Source: Bemisia tabaci
Taxonomy: Eukaryota > Arthropoda > Insecta > Hemiptera > Aleyrodidae
Assembly (NCBI RefSeq): GCF_918797505.1
Contig: NC_092796.1
Span: forward strand, 32,436,098 to 32,500,097
Direction of reading: 5' to 3'
Length of the DNA stretch: 64,000 bases
The translations under genes were made by a program, and so were the position numbers. Below, one piece after another: positions 1 through 12,230 of the stretch (within the stretch, counting starts at the first letter, position 1; the number at the start of each line of letters is the position of its first letter). Below the pieces are notes generated by a model, which worked only from the letters and a program-made list of their open reading frames with translations, searched no databases and was not told where the DNA came from.

Positions 1-303
1 CGCACTCTTGATCCCGTTTCGGACCCTCCACTGTCAGATTTCTCGCGAATCGCCCACTTTAACTATAGACGGGCTTAGATTTTACCTCAGTCGGAGCAGA
101 CTAGAGGTTTCCTACAGGGAGATTTTTGAGGGAAAGGAAGAAGATAATGAAATAAAATATTAAAAAAACACTTAAGTGCAAGAGTTAGGGACTCCTGACT
201 TAAACCAGATGCAGACGTATTAGAGACCAGAAAAAGATGGAAAGCAAGAAGATGAAGAGGAAGAAGGAAATGAGCCACAAGCATAGGAAGGAGGGGAAAA
301 GGA

Positions 304-1210
304 CAGGGCCGGATTTACCTACTTGCCGCCCATGGGCCGCCTGTATTTTGCCACCCCCTTTCTCGTTAGTTTTGAAACATCAATAAAAACCATCAAATGA
401 ACGTGCCAGCGGGGGAGGGGTGCATAAGACGCGTTTACTCGTGTTGGACACATTTTTTGCGAAAGCGCTGTCACCGCTACTAGCAAAAGTTTACGGAACT
501 TTGTGTGAAAGTTAAGTTTCGTAAACCTATCTCTGTGTGGACAAGGCCTTCCATTCATAAGAAATGAACGAAAAAATTATGAAAGAACAAATATAAATGT
601 GGATTTATGATTTTAACTTCCTCCGCCGCGCCGCGCTGACCGCACCGTGTTTGGCGCGAAGTATTCCGACAGTCTTGTAGGCGCTGTGAGTTTCACGCCG
701 ACCGCTACTGAACGCACTGTGTTTGACGCAATGCGTGAAGTATTCACGCAGTCTTGCAGGCGCTACCCGTTTTACGCTGATCGCAATGATCGCACTGTGT
801 TTGATGCAATGCGTGAAGTATTCGTGCAGTCTTGTAGGCGCTAATATGTGTTACATGCCGATCGCCGCGCCGAGGGCTTCTCCTTTTCATCTCAAGTCCT
901 CGTCATCATTTCTCTCTAAGTCACGCCGTCCCGGGCCAAATTGCGTGTTATAACTATTCGGTTTCTCTCTTAACATGAATAATTAAAGGTGCTGTCTGCT
1001 GTCTCTTGTATCTCTGAAAGACGACAAAATTAGAAATTATTATACTCTCAGGAAATGAGAGATTTTGTCGCCTTCTCTCGTTTGTAATTTTTTTTTCTAA
1101 ATCCGATTTTTTTTATACCTACATTTAAAAAAATTGCAAAATTTGCCGCCACCTGTGGATTTGCCGCCATGGGCCACGGCCCATGTGGCCACCCCCTTAA
1201 CCCGGCCCTG
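304..1210. mobile_element. hAT-type non-autonomous element, copy 1
   Basis: Termini cagggccggatt and the inverse (ccggccctg) are flanked by perfect 8-bp duplications gaaaagga at 296-303 and 1211-1218, the hAT signature. No transposase is present. Inside (640-845) is a minisatellite of about 65 bp built on gcgtgaagtattcrygcag. Related copies: 46396-47264 (inverted), about 54002-54576 (left end lost), about 59028-59956. Confidence 0.85.
640..845. repeat. About 65-bp minisatellite inside hAT copy 1
   Basis: Three units of about 65 bp, each with caatgcgtgaagtattc, cagtcttgtaggcgct and a ctgaycgcactgtgtttg segment. Similar arrays occur at 46730-46940, 54015-54255 and 59365-59570. Confidence 0.8.
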
Positions 1211-1346
1211 GAAAAGGAAGGACTAGACAGAGAAAAAGTTATTCTAATTCCTCTACTCCTCGCGGAATGGTTCACGCAGAACATTTCCAAGTCACAGGTA
1301 AAGCAGTGCTCTTGTGTGAAAGATTCGTTAAATATGGGGTGATAAG

Positions 1347-1513
1347 CAGTGGCGTGGTGCACTATGCAATATAGTGGTTGCTCTATGCCGTTTAAACCTA
1401 TAGAAAAGGATCGATAAATAGGGTGTGCGCAACGAACACCTTAATAATCGATTCTTTACCATTGCTTTCAAATGGGAAAATATCGATAATCGATCATTCA
1501 CGCTTTGCCACTG
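1347..1513. mobile_element. Short palindromic hAT-type MITE (cagtggcg family)
   Basis: Ends are cagtggcg and its inverse cca.ctg, with near-identical flanks gtgataag and gtgataat (8 bp). The family has conserved blocks tcgataaacagg and caccttaataatcgattctt. Confidence 0.75.
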
Positions 1514-1731
1514 GTGATAATGACTGAGGATTTCTCACCACCACCCGTTGCGGGGGCGCGGCGCCTTAAAAGCCGTAAATTCAAATTCGATCTTCAATCA
1601 GCCACTTTCCTCAAAGAGACCCTGCATGGTTTAGGTTGGGGGTTCGAGGAGATTTAAGGGAGAACTCTAACACAGAATCATAAGAAGGATATGGTCGTTA
1701 TTGTACGCTGGAGGTACAGATAAATAATTTA

Positions 1732-2300
1732 GAGCGATGGCCAAAGTGCGAAACCACGTATCTCCACTCCACTTGCGACGTTGTAGACTTTCTGTCATAC
1801 TTAATTTTTTCTTTGGAAAACTTGAAAACGTAATTTATTGAAAACTCCCATGGTTTTTCTGGTTCACCAGCAGAATACTCTGTATGGATTTCAAGCTGTA
1901 AAGTTGCCTTGTTTCTTTTTGAAAAAATAAAAGGGGAGCGGAAATCTTGGAACTCCGTAAAGGAGATACGTGGTTTCGTACTTCGGCCCTCGATAGCATA
2001 GAGAAAAAAAAGGAGGTGTTTGCATTTCGGGCATCTTGGAATTTTTTTGATGACGTAGGTCGGTACAGCGACTTTTATCATCGATTTTCTTGGAAATGGT
2101 GTAATTTACGGAAAAAAGTCATTCTATAAAAAGTGCTTGAAATTATATCATGAGTTGCTTTAAGTAAAAAAATCGGACATTATGGTCCGTCTTTCATATT
2201 TCGAATTCCGGATTTCGCTGGCCAGGTTGTACCGACCTACGTCACAGGGTAAACAAACCTCAAGATGCAAACACCTCCTTTTTTTTCTCTGTGCTCGATA
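1732..2300. mobile_element. Two adjoining palindromic repeats
   Basis: 1732-1990 is an inverted repeat (gcgaaaccacgtatctcc against ggagatacgtggtttcg). 1991-2300 is a second palindrome with arms containing aaaggaggtgtttgcat. Relatives of the first lie at 48505-48790 and 58440-58695. The open frames at 1698-2129 are within these repeats. Confidence 0.65.
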
Positions 2301-2625
2301 GGCGGTAAAATCGCACGGAAACCACGAGGAGCGGTGAGCACATCAAAAAAGATCGAGGAGAAAGATGCAGGATTCGTTGGTCAACTTATCATGTGCTAAT
2401 CACGGGCATTAAATCAGCGTGGCAACACACATTGTACCTCCACCCGTACTTCCAATTGCATAGGATTCATACCGGTTAGCATATTTTTCTGCTCCTCTTC
2501 GCCATAGCATCTTGCACTCATGCCGCTCGAGTTGCACCAATTAAAAACTCGCTCTCCTCAGTGTTGCCGTGCCACTGACCGAGGGAGCACGCTGATGGTC
2601 CGATTAGATTAAGCATCTCAGCGGA

Positions 2626-2890
2626 TTGATTATTAAAATTGATAGACTAAGCTGTAGACAAAGAGGACATAGGGAGTATGGAGCAATCCTATTGGTTAAA
2701 ATGGGTGGTTCGTACGTACTAAGGGAGAAAATGGTGGACTAACTATATAGGGTCTCTTGTGAGCTGCTGTTAGTTAGTCTATTTCCTACCTCTTTTGTCC
2801 ATCGCAACCAACCGCTTCCATCAATGGGATCCCTCCATACGCATATAGACTTCTTTGTCTATAACTTGCTCTATTCATTTCAATAATCAG
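2626..2890. mobile_element. Palindromic MITE (tgattattgaaattgatag family)
   Basis: Arms of attgatagactaagctgta type at the left and tcaataatcag at the right. Other copies: 2933-3195, 7214-7482, about 14437-14788, 20742-20830 (partial), about 39080-39180 (partial), 48011-48375. Confidence 0.7.
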
Positions 2891-2932
2891 TCCTCAGGAT
2901 ATATTTACACATCAAAATTGCACGCGATTGTG

Positions 2933-3195
2933 ACTGATTATTGAAACTGATAGACAAAGCTATAGACAAAGAAGACATAAGGAGTATGGAGCGATCTTAT
3001 TGGTTTAAACAGGTGGTTGTTATAGACTAAGGGAAAAATGATGGACTAACTGTGAGATCTCTCTTGAGTTTCCGTTAGTTTAGTCTATTACTTTGTTCCT
3101 TTGTCCATTGCAACCACCCGTTTCTACCATCAGGATCTCTCTACTTTCTCTTCGTCTCCTTTTCCCATCAGTACGTCTATCATTTTCAACACTTC
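2933..3195. mobile_element. Palindromic MITE, second copy next to the first
   Basis: Same family and orientation as 2626-2890, with diverged sequence (gatagacaaagctatagac near the left end). Confidence 0.65.
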
Positions 3196-3199
3196 TGTC

Positions 3200-4230
3200 C
3201 ATTTGTCGCTGTTGAGTATCGTCAGCCGACTATTTCCCCTCGACCACCTCCACGTGGCACAAAAATAAAAAAAAAAATCTGTAACAATCCGTCGTTTTCT
3301 TCACGTAAGAACGAACTACATTTCAAGGTTGCCGCATCTTTCCGCCAATCTCGTGCGTGCTGGGTGCGGGTGACCCTCTTGATCCCCCAGTCACTTAATT
3401 GCGGCTGTCGGGGGGGGGAGGGGAGGGGTGCGGGACTGGCCGCCCATTCCTGACACATGCGAGTAGTGGTTGTCGAAACTCGATTTTCTCCCCGCGCGCC
3501 TTCAAAGCAAAAAAAAAAAAAAAAAAAAAAATGTTCCGGCGCGAATTGAATTTTTACCAGGAGAATCTTGGAAATTTCTAACTGAAAAATTTACCAATTT
3601 TCCTCTGAGCTTGTGCGCAAATCAGTAAAAATCGAGGAAAAACTGCGCAAGAAAATTCTCGTAAACAATTGAATTGTTCGAGTCAATTTCGCAACCTCGG
3701 AATGGATTCGCGTTCCCTCGTGCAGGGAGCGACGAATCGACCCGCAGAGAAAAATTTCAAGTTTGGACCGAAATCTTGCAAGCACGGCCTGATCTGGACG
3801 AGTCAGACTCACAGAGCAAGTGCTCGGAACTTGGAGTGGCCGGTAATTGGTTTGACATGGACCCGAGTGTGCTGCGTGCTGCGTGCTGCGCCTGACTCCT
3901 GATGGACCGGGACCGGGCGAATCGAGGTGCACCATCGCCCGCGGCCTCGCATTTCTCACTGCCCCTCTTACCTCCATTTATTTATAGCCCACTCGGCCAC
4001 AACTCAGGGCACCCGAGAACACTCACAAAATATCCTCGCGATATATTTTACTCAAAGCTCCTCGGACACAGCTCACCGTTAGCCGCGGCACCGGTCCGGC
4101 TTTTGGCGGCGACGCACAGTGGATCGAGTCAATAGGAGAACTCAGGCAAAATTTAGAAACTTCAACCGCTTATAACTAGAGTACCTTTATAGGTACTAAT
4201 AACTACGTCTATATTCACGTAAGTGGGTGA
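3200..4230. other. Unassigned GC-richer stretch
   Basis: Contains a G tract near 3410, an A run of about 22 (3510-3531) and a moderately GC-rich part (3660-4090) with short frames on both strands but no recognisable protein or splice pattern. 4110-4190 resembles sequence at 25450-25515 (cacagtggatcgagtcaata), a dispersed repeat. Confidence 0.4.
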
Positions 4231-4255
4231 GCTGGCGCCACGTTTAAGCATTTTC

Positions 4256-4445
4256 CAGGCCCCGAATTCCGAGACTCCGCCGGGTCACTTTTTCGATACA
4301 TAATCGATTGTTTGCGATACACGGGTACCCCGCCATCCAATGTAAACAAAGAAGATAGGAATCGAATAGGAATCGAGGATCGAACATGTATCGAAAAAGT
4401 GACCCGAACTCGGCGCACACCGGGCTCGGAACTCGTAGAGCAGAA
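4256..4445. repeat. Imperfect palindrome
   Basis: Arms gggtcactttttcgataca (4283 on) and tgtatcgaaaaagtgaccc (to 4403) face each other, with flanking ccgagact/cggc sequence also partly inverted. Likely a MITE. The frames on both strands here are by-products. Confidence 0.55.
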
Positions 4446-4499
4446 CATGGCGCCAACTCTCCCATTTACATTACGACTCTATGTACTCTATGAAAAAGA

Positions 4500-6100
4500 T
4501 CGATATTAGGCGAGCCAAGAAATGACTGTTTTATATACATTTAAATGGTGGAAATACAGTATTGCGAACTTTCAAAATTCGCCACTGGTATTATCTGGAC
4601 TGAAAATTTTCAAAGGTACAATCCTTCACACTCCATACTACTAATTTAATCAAGTTTAGCTTGGTTTTTTGAACTTGACGACTTTTGGTGAAGAGAAGAA
4701 TACTTGTATTGGATTGATGGGCCTCTATTGACACCGGCAAAGTTTTGCCTAGAATCACCATAATTAATACGGAGACTCTGTGGTTCGGATTACTTTGAAT
4801 TCACTTGTACATGTTTTGTATTCGGTTTATAATCTACTTCCGCTGTCGTGTTCGGCAGACAAAATTCCTAAAACCAAACAACAAGAGAAAGAATGTATAT
4901 CGACGGAAACAACGGCGCTGCACTTTCTCTTTCATCCAAACGAACTTTCTGGGAATTTTTGACAATCTATTCAAGCAGAATACCCAGGGAGCTTTTCTAC
5001 CGCGCTAAGAAACAACGCCGCATGAGCTCTCCGACATTGCCAGATTTCCCTCGATAGACCACGAATTATCTTAGAAGCTTGTGCGTGTAATAGAGAATTT
5101 CCAGGTGTCTGAAATTTGATGAATTTCATGTTTAAGTGAAGACTACTGAGTGAACTGAAGACGAGGATACCCTTGGTTCAAGATTGAAGAAGATATGACA
5201 AAACGATCTATCTGCTAAATGACATGTGCTTAAATGGGAAATGCCGCTAGATGACGTCACTAGGCGGTACATTTCATCACTTTTAAATCTATTTTATACT
5301 ATTTCCCATATCAGAAAAAAATTATAAGGAAGACTGTGAAATCAGCTCTTTAAGCACTTTCAGATGAAGCAATAAAAATTTGCATGCAAATTCTCCATTC
5401 CTCCTATTTTTCAGAAGAGCTTATGACCGCATTTTGATCTCGAGTATCTGAAAATTTTGAGAGATAGTTCACGCAGGTGTCCCTGAAAAATGCACATTTT
5501 ATCGGGGGATATTTGACAACATCGGGATGTTAATACGACGTTCTTCTTCGGCTCATGGCGCTCTGTGCGTGAGTTCTCGCCGAACTGCCGCGCGCGAATG
5601 AGATTGTATCTCTTCATTTGAATGGGGGACGTTGGATTCTTCATGAGAATAGGAATGAGGAATCCCGCCGAGTGCATTTCAATTTGGTATCCGTTTAACG
5701 AATCTCAGGCCGTCGCCGTCTTAACTTTCATGAATAGACGCGTCCAGACGCAACGTCATCATCGAAATTCTCCATGAGAACTTTTCCGGTTGTACCAGGA
5801 GTACCCATGTACGTTATAAGGGGGAAACCAGTGGGGAGGCGTCAATGATCGATTATTATAGGTATTTCCCCATTACTCTTTAAAGGAATTGATCGACACG
5901 GTCCCATCACTCCACACATTTAATCTTATAGATACAGATATTTCGTCAATTTGTCAAAACCTGAGATAATTTGTTAAAACCTAAGATAATTGTTAAAACT
6001 TAACATAATTTGAAAAAGCTTAAGAAAAATTCTCATAGCCTAACTAGTCTGTTAACAAACAAACTGATCTGTTAATCTTCATTGTACCCATTTTGACTTG
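4500..6100. other. Intergenic DNA with repeat fragments, no gene seen
   Basis: 5005-5100 resembles the ctaaggaaaaacgc element of 8790-9050. 5830-5895 holds a fragment of the cagtggcg MITE (gatcgattattataggta). 5950-6060 is made of loosely repeated aaacctragataatt units. No exon of the GRXCR1-like gene is evident. Confidence 0.4.
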
Positions 6101-6110
6101 TACCCAGAGA

Positions 6111-6401
6111 CAAGAGACCCTCCACTAGTATCTTGGGCATTATGGAAGCTTTTACTTTCGAGACTTCAGCATTCTACTGTCGACTTACCCACAAGGTTGA
6201 TATTTAACAACGTGTTGGCAGTTTCGTTTTGCAAACAAGTCGAAAATGGCCGAAGTTTGCGAAACTTGTTTTCACCCGAAGCTCATCATCGACCATGTAG
6301 GTAGGTCAACAGCCGAAATTGAGGTGATGCCTGTTGCTCCCTGATAGTTGTCCAAAATCTTCCACCTGTCGCTAGGAGGTCAGTATAGAGGGTCTCTTGT
6401 A
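6111..6401. mobile_element. TIR element ending caagagaccctc
   Basis: The left end caagagaccctccactag is mirrored by gagggtctcttg at the right. A second copy at 16350-16940 is interrupted by another MITE. Confidence 0.6.
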
Positions 6402-6584
6402 CCTAGCCTAACTTATCATGGATAATGTATAGCAATAAACTGAATTTGAATTTGAATTGAATTTGTATCCCTATGTCTCTCGCTTTGTCTATCAATCCCA
6501 ACAATGAGCCCTCCGGTAACGATTTTTCACTGAGATAGCCCTGTTCTTCATGAAGCTTGATATTGTATCTTTGCGATGTTTCAG

Positions 6585-6764
6585 AGTCCGGATACGTGCA
6601 ATGTGTGTCAGGTGTGTGGCGGCTACCAGCTCCTGCCGTGCGCCCTCTGCAGCGGGAGCAAGAAGAGCGTTCACCGCAACCAGTTCACCGCCGAACTAGT
6701 CTCCCTCAAGTGCGTCTACTGCGATGAAGTCGGTCTCGTCAAGTGCTACGCCTGCACCCTCTGA
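6585..6764 (+). CDS. GRXCR1: Last coding exon of a glutaredoxin-domain cysteine-rich protein (GRXCR1-like)
   Basis: The exon opens after a clear acceptor (gcgatgtttcag) in phase 0 and encodes 59 residues ending in TGA. The sequence shows nine cysteines in paired motifs: TCNVC then QVCGGY, LPCALC, LKCVYC and VKCYAC, with the run GSKKSVHRNQFT between pairs. This is the zinc-finger-like C-terminal domain that follows the glutaredoxin fold in GRXCR1/GRXCR2 and insect CG31559/CG12206 proteins. In vertebrates these proteins act on actin-rich stereocilia of hair cells; the insect role is an inference. The glutaredoxin domain and upstream exons are not visible in positions 1-6584, so the gene enters from the left. 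The exon is markedly GC-richer than its surroundings. Family assignment is strong; the choice between GRXCR1 and GRXCR2 is not resolved. Confidence 0.88.
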   Translation, partial: SPDTCNVCQVCGGYQLLPCALCSGSKKSVHRNQFTAELVSLKCVYCDEVGLVKCYACTL

Positions 6765-7079
6765 CCACCGACCCCCCCCCCCCACCCCCCAGCCTCGCCA
6801 CCATGTCTCGGACACGGGGACACGTCCCTTGCGACCTCAGCTCCCCACCGCGGATCATCCCTTCGGACTTGGCGTCACTCCTTCAGCCACCGCTTCCACC
6901 AAAATCAAAGCTCTTGCCTTAGGATCAGCCAAAAGTCTTCATAATCTCCGTCAACCCCAGTTTGCGTGCACTGAAAAAAAAAGTTCGGTAAATCCGAACT
7001 AGTCAGGATCATATGGAACCAGGTTTTGTTCGTTACACACAACCGAATTGTTCGGTTTGTACGACCGAGCCATAATAAA
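6765..7079 (+). other. Putative 3' UTR of the GRXCR1-like gene
   Basis: GC-rich sequence with a C tract (about 6772-6790) follows the stop codon. I see no AATAAA or ATTAAA until 7074-7079, and that hexamer lies inside the MITE at 6968-7213. The overlapping open frame here (6724-7002) is proline/serine-rich and is treated as UTR rather than as a gene. Confidence 0.4.
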
Positions 7080-7213
7080 TTCTTACAGTTCGGTTCAGTG
7101 GACCGAACAGCTCGGCTGAGCAGACCGAATAATTCAGTCGTGTGTACCGAACAAAATCGTGGTTCCATATGATCCTAACTAGTTCGGATTTACCGAAATT
7201 TTTTTTCAGTGTG
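6968..7213. mobile_element. MITE with long inverted arms (cactgaaaaaa ends)
   Basis: Arms of about 50 bp: gttcggtaaatccgaactag on the left against ctagttcggatttaccgaa on the right, both with atcatatggaacca. It lies about 200 bp after the GRXCR1-like stop codon and contains the first AATAAA (7074-7079). Confidence 0.8.
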
Positions 7214-7482
7214 CTGATCATTGAAATCGACAGACAAACCGATAGACGATTAAGAGATGGGTAATGGAACGATCCTATTAGTTGAAACAAGTGGTTGCTT
7301 TGCAATGCACTCAGGGGGTGAATGATGAACTAACTGTAGAGTCTCTCGTTGATCCTCATTAGTTAGTCCATCACTTACGCCTATTCTGTCGATTGCAACT
7401 ACCCGTTTCCACTAACAAGATCGCTCGGAATTCCAGTCACCTTATTTGTCTATCGTTACGTCTAATAATTTCAATAATCAGC
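7214..7482. mobile_element. Palindromic MITE, third copy
   Basis: Starts gctgatcattgaaatcgac and ends ttcaataatcagcg; the same family as 2626-2890. Confidence 0.6.
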
Positions 7483-8785
7483 GTGCTGACGGACTTGGGT
7501 CTTCCTGGCTCAGGGTTTGCTATTATGAGCTTTTTTAGTAATTTTTAGCTCTTGCGTTTTTGAAAATTCGAGCGTGCGATCAGGAATTTCCCCGTCCTCT
7601 TTTTTTTGTTGACCTATACTGAGCCACAAAAAACGGACTGCTAGCCAAATGCTCTCTCAAATTTCCGAACGTGCAAGAGTTAACTAATTGTGAAAAATCT
7701 CATAGAGATGGAGGAGATGAGGAAGAAAAATAAGAAGAACAAGAAGAAAACGAGGGGAGAAAAGGAAAATAAAGAGAGGAAGGAGTGGAGGAAAATTATC
7801 TTTTTTTCGTCCTTACCTTTCTCCTCTTTGTTCCTGTTCTTGTCCTACCTCTGGTTTCTAATCCCTCCCCGCCTAACATTAGCAGTCCTCAGCTGTCGCA
7901 CATATGTGTTTTTGTAAAAATCCCTCTTGTAAGGGTTAAAAGAGCTCAATTCCATATGACTAAGGTTAAAAGAGCCTCCTAAAAGTTGTCTTCTTTTAAG
8001 AACCCGTGGAATCGAACAGAGCCGAACCTCATCGTTATGAAAAAAATCCCTGTCATATTTTTGAGCTTGAGTTCAAAGCTGCTTTTAGCGAACCAGCACT
8101 GTAAAACTGAAAGTTCAGGAGACAAGTTCAGAATTAAATTATAATCAATGCGTATCTTTGCCATTGAAATATGACGGAAAATTCATGTTTGTTTCCAAAA
8201 GTATAATATTCTAAATTTACAGTTAGTTGATCAGTGACTTGACACATCGTGAATGCCTTTTCACACAAAATTAACGATTTCTCAAGCTCCATGGAACTTT
8301 TGAAGGACTACTTTTTTCCTTTTTTACCGTCTCCACCGCATGTAGAATTGCTTCCTTGCACATAATGAGAGATTAAAAAATAATTAGATTTTTTAAAGGT
8401 GTCAAAATGCAAAATTTTCTGAGGGTAAAAATGAGCCGAACTGTGGGGTTCGATGAAAGTTGAGTTTTGAAAAGGGGAAAATTCGTGTGAATGGCAGAAA
8501 GAGATTTGAGGAGTCGAAGATGTAATGAAAAATGGAGTGACCCTGTAGGAGCTGATATCTTGTTATTCTTTTAACGTATGTATTTAACGAACGTATGTTT
8601 GAAGAAAACTAGGGCATAGTGTCCGACTAATTCTACATAAAATAATTGTCCCTGTTTCTTCATTTTGCCTTTAAATTAGTGTTCCAGAAGCATGCTATAG
8701 ACAATGTCCCTAAAAGGCACTTGTAGGTCGAAATAAATGGCCTTAATCCTAAGCCTCACAGAATACCTATCCATCTATTGTGGTG
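7483..8785. other. AT-rich DNA, no gene seen
   Basis: 7700-7800 is a purine-rich aagaag/gagg low-complexity run followed by a pyrimidine-rich run. Otherwise there are no recognisable genes or clear repeats. Confidence 0.4.
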
Positions 8786-8789
8786 TGGG

Positions 8790-9050
8790 CTGCCACGCTA
8801 AGGAAAAACGCAGCATGAGCCTTCAGGCGTTGCCAAACTTCCTGGGACAAATCACTAATTTCCCAGACAGTTTGTGAATATCTATTTTCCAATTTCTCAG
8901 ATAATTAAGTTCAAAATATGGCCTAAATTTTCTGAAAATGTCAAGGAAAAGTATTCATAACTTTACTTCAAAATGAACGCTTCTTCAGAAAAAATTTGGC
9001 AACTCTCGAATGTTACTACGGCGTTCTCCCTTAGCACGGCAGTAGGTGCA
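8790..9050. mobile_element. TIR MITE (cgctaaggaaaaacgc family)
   Basis: Left gctaaggaaaaacgcagcat is mirrored by acggcgttctcccttagc. Further copies: 42370-42870 (with a nested insertion), 53207-53475, and a fragment at 5005-5035. Confidence 0.6.
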
Positions 9051-10257
9051 GCTACACATTTGTGAACAAAAAATAGCTTCCTTTGTGTAGCTATAAAATT
9101 CAAGAGTAGCTTATAATAAATTCTTCATTGGTAAGTGAAGTTTCATCGTGGCGTATATTTTAGTTATATATTTTTAATGAATAGAACTTAAGTTCTGATT
9201 CCTTTACAAGCCATAGTCAAAGGTTTAAGTCAGATCCGTTTTCATATGGATCTTGATGCTTAAGATAAAAAGTAGTTAAATTTTCTGGGGCCCCTAGGAA
9301 TATCTCGCAATTCCCGCAATATGTGTTTTCTATTTCCAGATTATTTTGTTTTATTTTGATTTATTGACTATTGATAAACATTGTTTTATTGACCATGTCG
9401 TTATTTTTATACAATGAAAGAATTAATAAAAGAATGTGCAAAATCTCTTGCTTTAACATACATCCAACCGTCCGACGCAAATTTTAATTCATAAATGGCA
9501 CTATACACGAAGGAAACAAAGATCTACAAACCATTCTTACCCATGATGGGACATTTTTGTGAATTGTATCTATGACAATAAAACAAGAATGATCATTATT
9601 AGGCTCCTACGCTCCGCATAATGAGAGAATTTACACAATAGTTAACAAAGATCATTTAAAAAGCAGGGGTACCTTAATTTAAGGGGAAAAAATCGACCCT
9701 CCCCTGGGGATGTCTGTATATTCAGATTTGTTTAACAGTAGAAAATTTATATTTAACAAAAGCTTTTAGTTTCGTCCACTAGTCTAAGCCCATACGTGAG
9801 AATTCATGCCGGAAATATGGATCTGAAAGCCAAAGACAACCATTTTCCGTTTAATTTTTTTTTGTTTGATGATCATTTTTGACGAGAGAGCAACATCGAC
9901 GGTGAAACTGCTTAATGCGTATCTGGGTTGCGGTGTTTCAAAATCTCTGCTACTATTTCATTTTTTAAAAAGAAACCGAAACTATCATCATGGTTTTAAG
10001 TTAGCACAGAATATTCTTCATACTGATATTTTCAACTGAATCGCTGAAATTTTCAAAAATTGACGTTCTCTAGTTTTCCACGTGGAAAATAAAGTATGAC
10101 AGGAAGTCTGCAAAACCGCAAATCGAGATACACAATTCTCCAGTTTCACCATCGATACGTACTTATCAGGTGCGCTTTTTACGCTAATTGGATTACATTT
10201 TTCAACAAGGAACCACTATCTCTGGCTCTCCCATAAAAGCACGTATCTGTAAAAGGA
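9050..10257. other. AT-rich DNA, no gene seen
   Basis: No open frame of note. 9900-10160 resembles dispersed sequence near 23170-23420 (gcggtgtttcaaaatctc). Confidence 0.4.
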
Positions 10258-11167
10258 ACCCTGGTAAAAATTGGCGATTAGAGCTGCGTTTCAAAATACC
10301 ATAGGAATTCTTATAGCCGGCTAAAGAAGGCTACAGAAAATCATACGGCCGCGCTATACGAAGCGATAACAAATTATGCAGCTGGGCTATATTTCCTATC
10401 GCCGGGCTTTACACTTTATCGCCTGGCTGTTGCTTTTTCGTCATCGATTATAAAAGGCTATAAGAATTTGTGTAGAAATTCGTGTGCTTTTGAAATCATT
10501 AAGTTTGATACGGTACCACCTTAATATTTACAAAACACACATTATATTTTCCTTTATTACATATTTTTTTTCATCAATTAAAAAATTAAAATGAGAATAA
10601 CAATGGATGTGCAAACATTTCAAAATCATGAGTTGAATAACGCTGACTGCGCCAGATTAAATATTAGAGCCCAACACAAAGCGGAGCGGCGACGCACTGG
10701 CGCCTTCAAACCTAACGGGGATACTTCACGCATTGCGCAACGCGTGAAGTATCCCTGTTAGGTTTGTAGGCGCCAATGCGCGTTTCGCGCTGGCTGCCCG
10801 CCTGCCGCGCCGCAGCGTGCCACGGCGCTTGAAGCAACTTTTTCACACCAGAGGTATTGCACAGTATCATACGAAACTGAAGGCGCTCTACGGGCATCCA
10901 TCAAAAGAACGGAGCTCTCCTTGCAAAATGAATCAAGATACTACGGCCCAAAAAGAGAGCAGTAGTCCAAAAACTCACTGAGTCCTAGCATCCGTAATTA
11001 GTAACGTTTAGCGTAATCTTTATCGCCTGGCTATTGTTTAATCGTCATTGGGTATAAAAGGCTATAAGAAATTGTGTAGCCGGCTATAGAAGCTATAGGA
11101 AATCTTACAGCCGGCTGTAGATCTATGGTATTTTGGAACACAGATTCTACTGCCAACTTTTACCAGA
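10258..11167. mobile_element. TIR element with ccctggtaaaaattgg ends, copy 1
   Basis: Left end ccctggtaaaaattggcgat and mirrored right end with tttaccag. Subterminal agccggct blocks are iterated. The centre (10708-10785) is a hairpin around cgcattgcgcaacgcg flanked by inverse copies of cctaac.gggatacttc. Copies: 14997-15961, 42984-44768 (double), 61130-62059. Short versions: 25855-26161, 36741-37079. Confidence 0.8.
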
Positions 11168-12230
11168 GAAACCAATGTCATGTATGTTGCTTCTAAAATG
11201 AGCCAGAAATAGTGGTTCTTCATCTCAAAGTGTAATCCGATTGGCCTCTCTCGTACAACAAAAAAATGGTCCAAATTTCAGACTGATAATAGCTTCTTGC
11301 GCTTCGGTTTGAAAACGACAATAAACTTAATAAAATCATGAACACGGTAAAACATTGTATAACATTTATCACCGATTGGACATTTCACGAGGTCCCTCTA
11401 AATGTCAGAGCGTTGAAACTTTGGATGCAGAAAAAAGTCTATCAATTTGACGAAAATGCGGCGACTGTAGGGGTGGATATAGACGAATTTACCCCTATAG
11501 TCAACGTGGGTAATTGCATGCACTTGGTAGTTTTTCTGGTCTGCGTTCGGAGTTTCGACTCGCCGGACATTCGAAGCGATCTCGCGGAACGTGAAACTTG
11601 ACGATAAATGCTACAAAAATGAAGTCCCATTCGCCGTTCTTCTTCAATTGCCGACCCTTTTTCAGACTTGAGTGCTTTTGACTGGAGCGAGTTCTATAGG
11701 ACGCCCCTTTGGTGTGACCAGCCAATCACGAACTCATGTAGGATCCTCGTAAACCCAAAGGATCCTTCCCCTCGAACCTCGACCCATCCATGGCTCGCTT
11801 CAAAAATGAGGTTAGCCGATAATTGATAATAATTGGACGTATATTTCTGCCAAACGGAACTATTTGCATTATGATGTGTGCCCTGTTATGCATGTATTCT
11901 TTTGGGTCTCAGGGCTCATGTCTTAATGCACATACTTCTGTTTGGCAGAAATACGTCCAAGTGTATAGCTTTGTCTGTAGATTTTGTCTGTAGATCTGCC
12001 TATCAATCCCAATAATCAACAAAGCTAGGCTGATCCCGGTTAAATCCGTCCAAATCAGTGGCGATTCTTGAAAGTTGGCAACACTCTGTCCCCTCCATTT
12101 AAAATGTTTAAAATAATCGATTCTTCTTAAGACAGCCTGCTGTGCGTAGAATCGATAATTTTAAAGGTTTAAATTGGAGGAAAACAGTGTTGCCAACTTG
12201 CAAAATTGTCACTGGTCCAAATGAGGGGCC
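11168..12230. other. Unassigned DNA with one small TIR repeat
   Basis: 11838-11962 is a small inverted repeat ending ttggacgtat and gaaatacgtccaa. A small 87-codon frame at 11338-11601 has no recognisable similarity. 12050-12200 contains cagtggcgattcttgaaag-type dispersed sequence. Confidence 0.4.

Noticed and set aside
640..845. Tandem ORFs (65 and 76 codons) in the minisatellite
   Set aside because: The frames follow the repeat unit and recur in every hAT copy on either strand; there is no sign of a protein.
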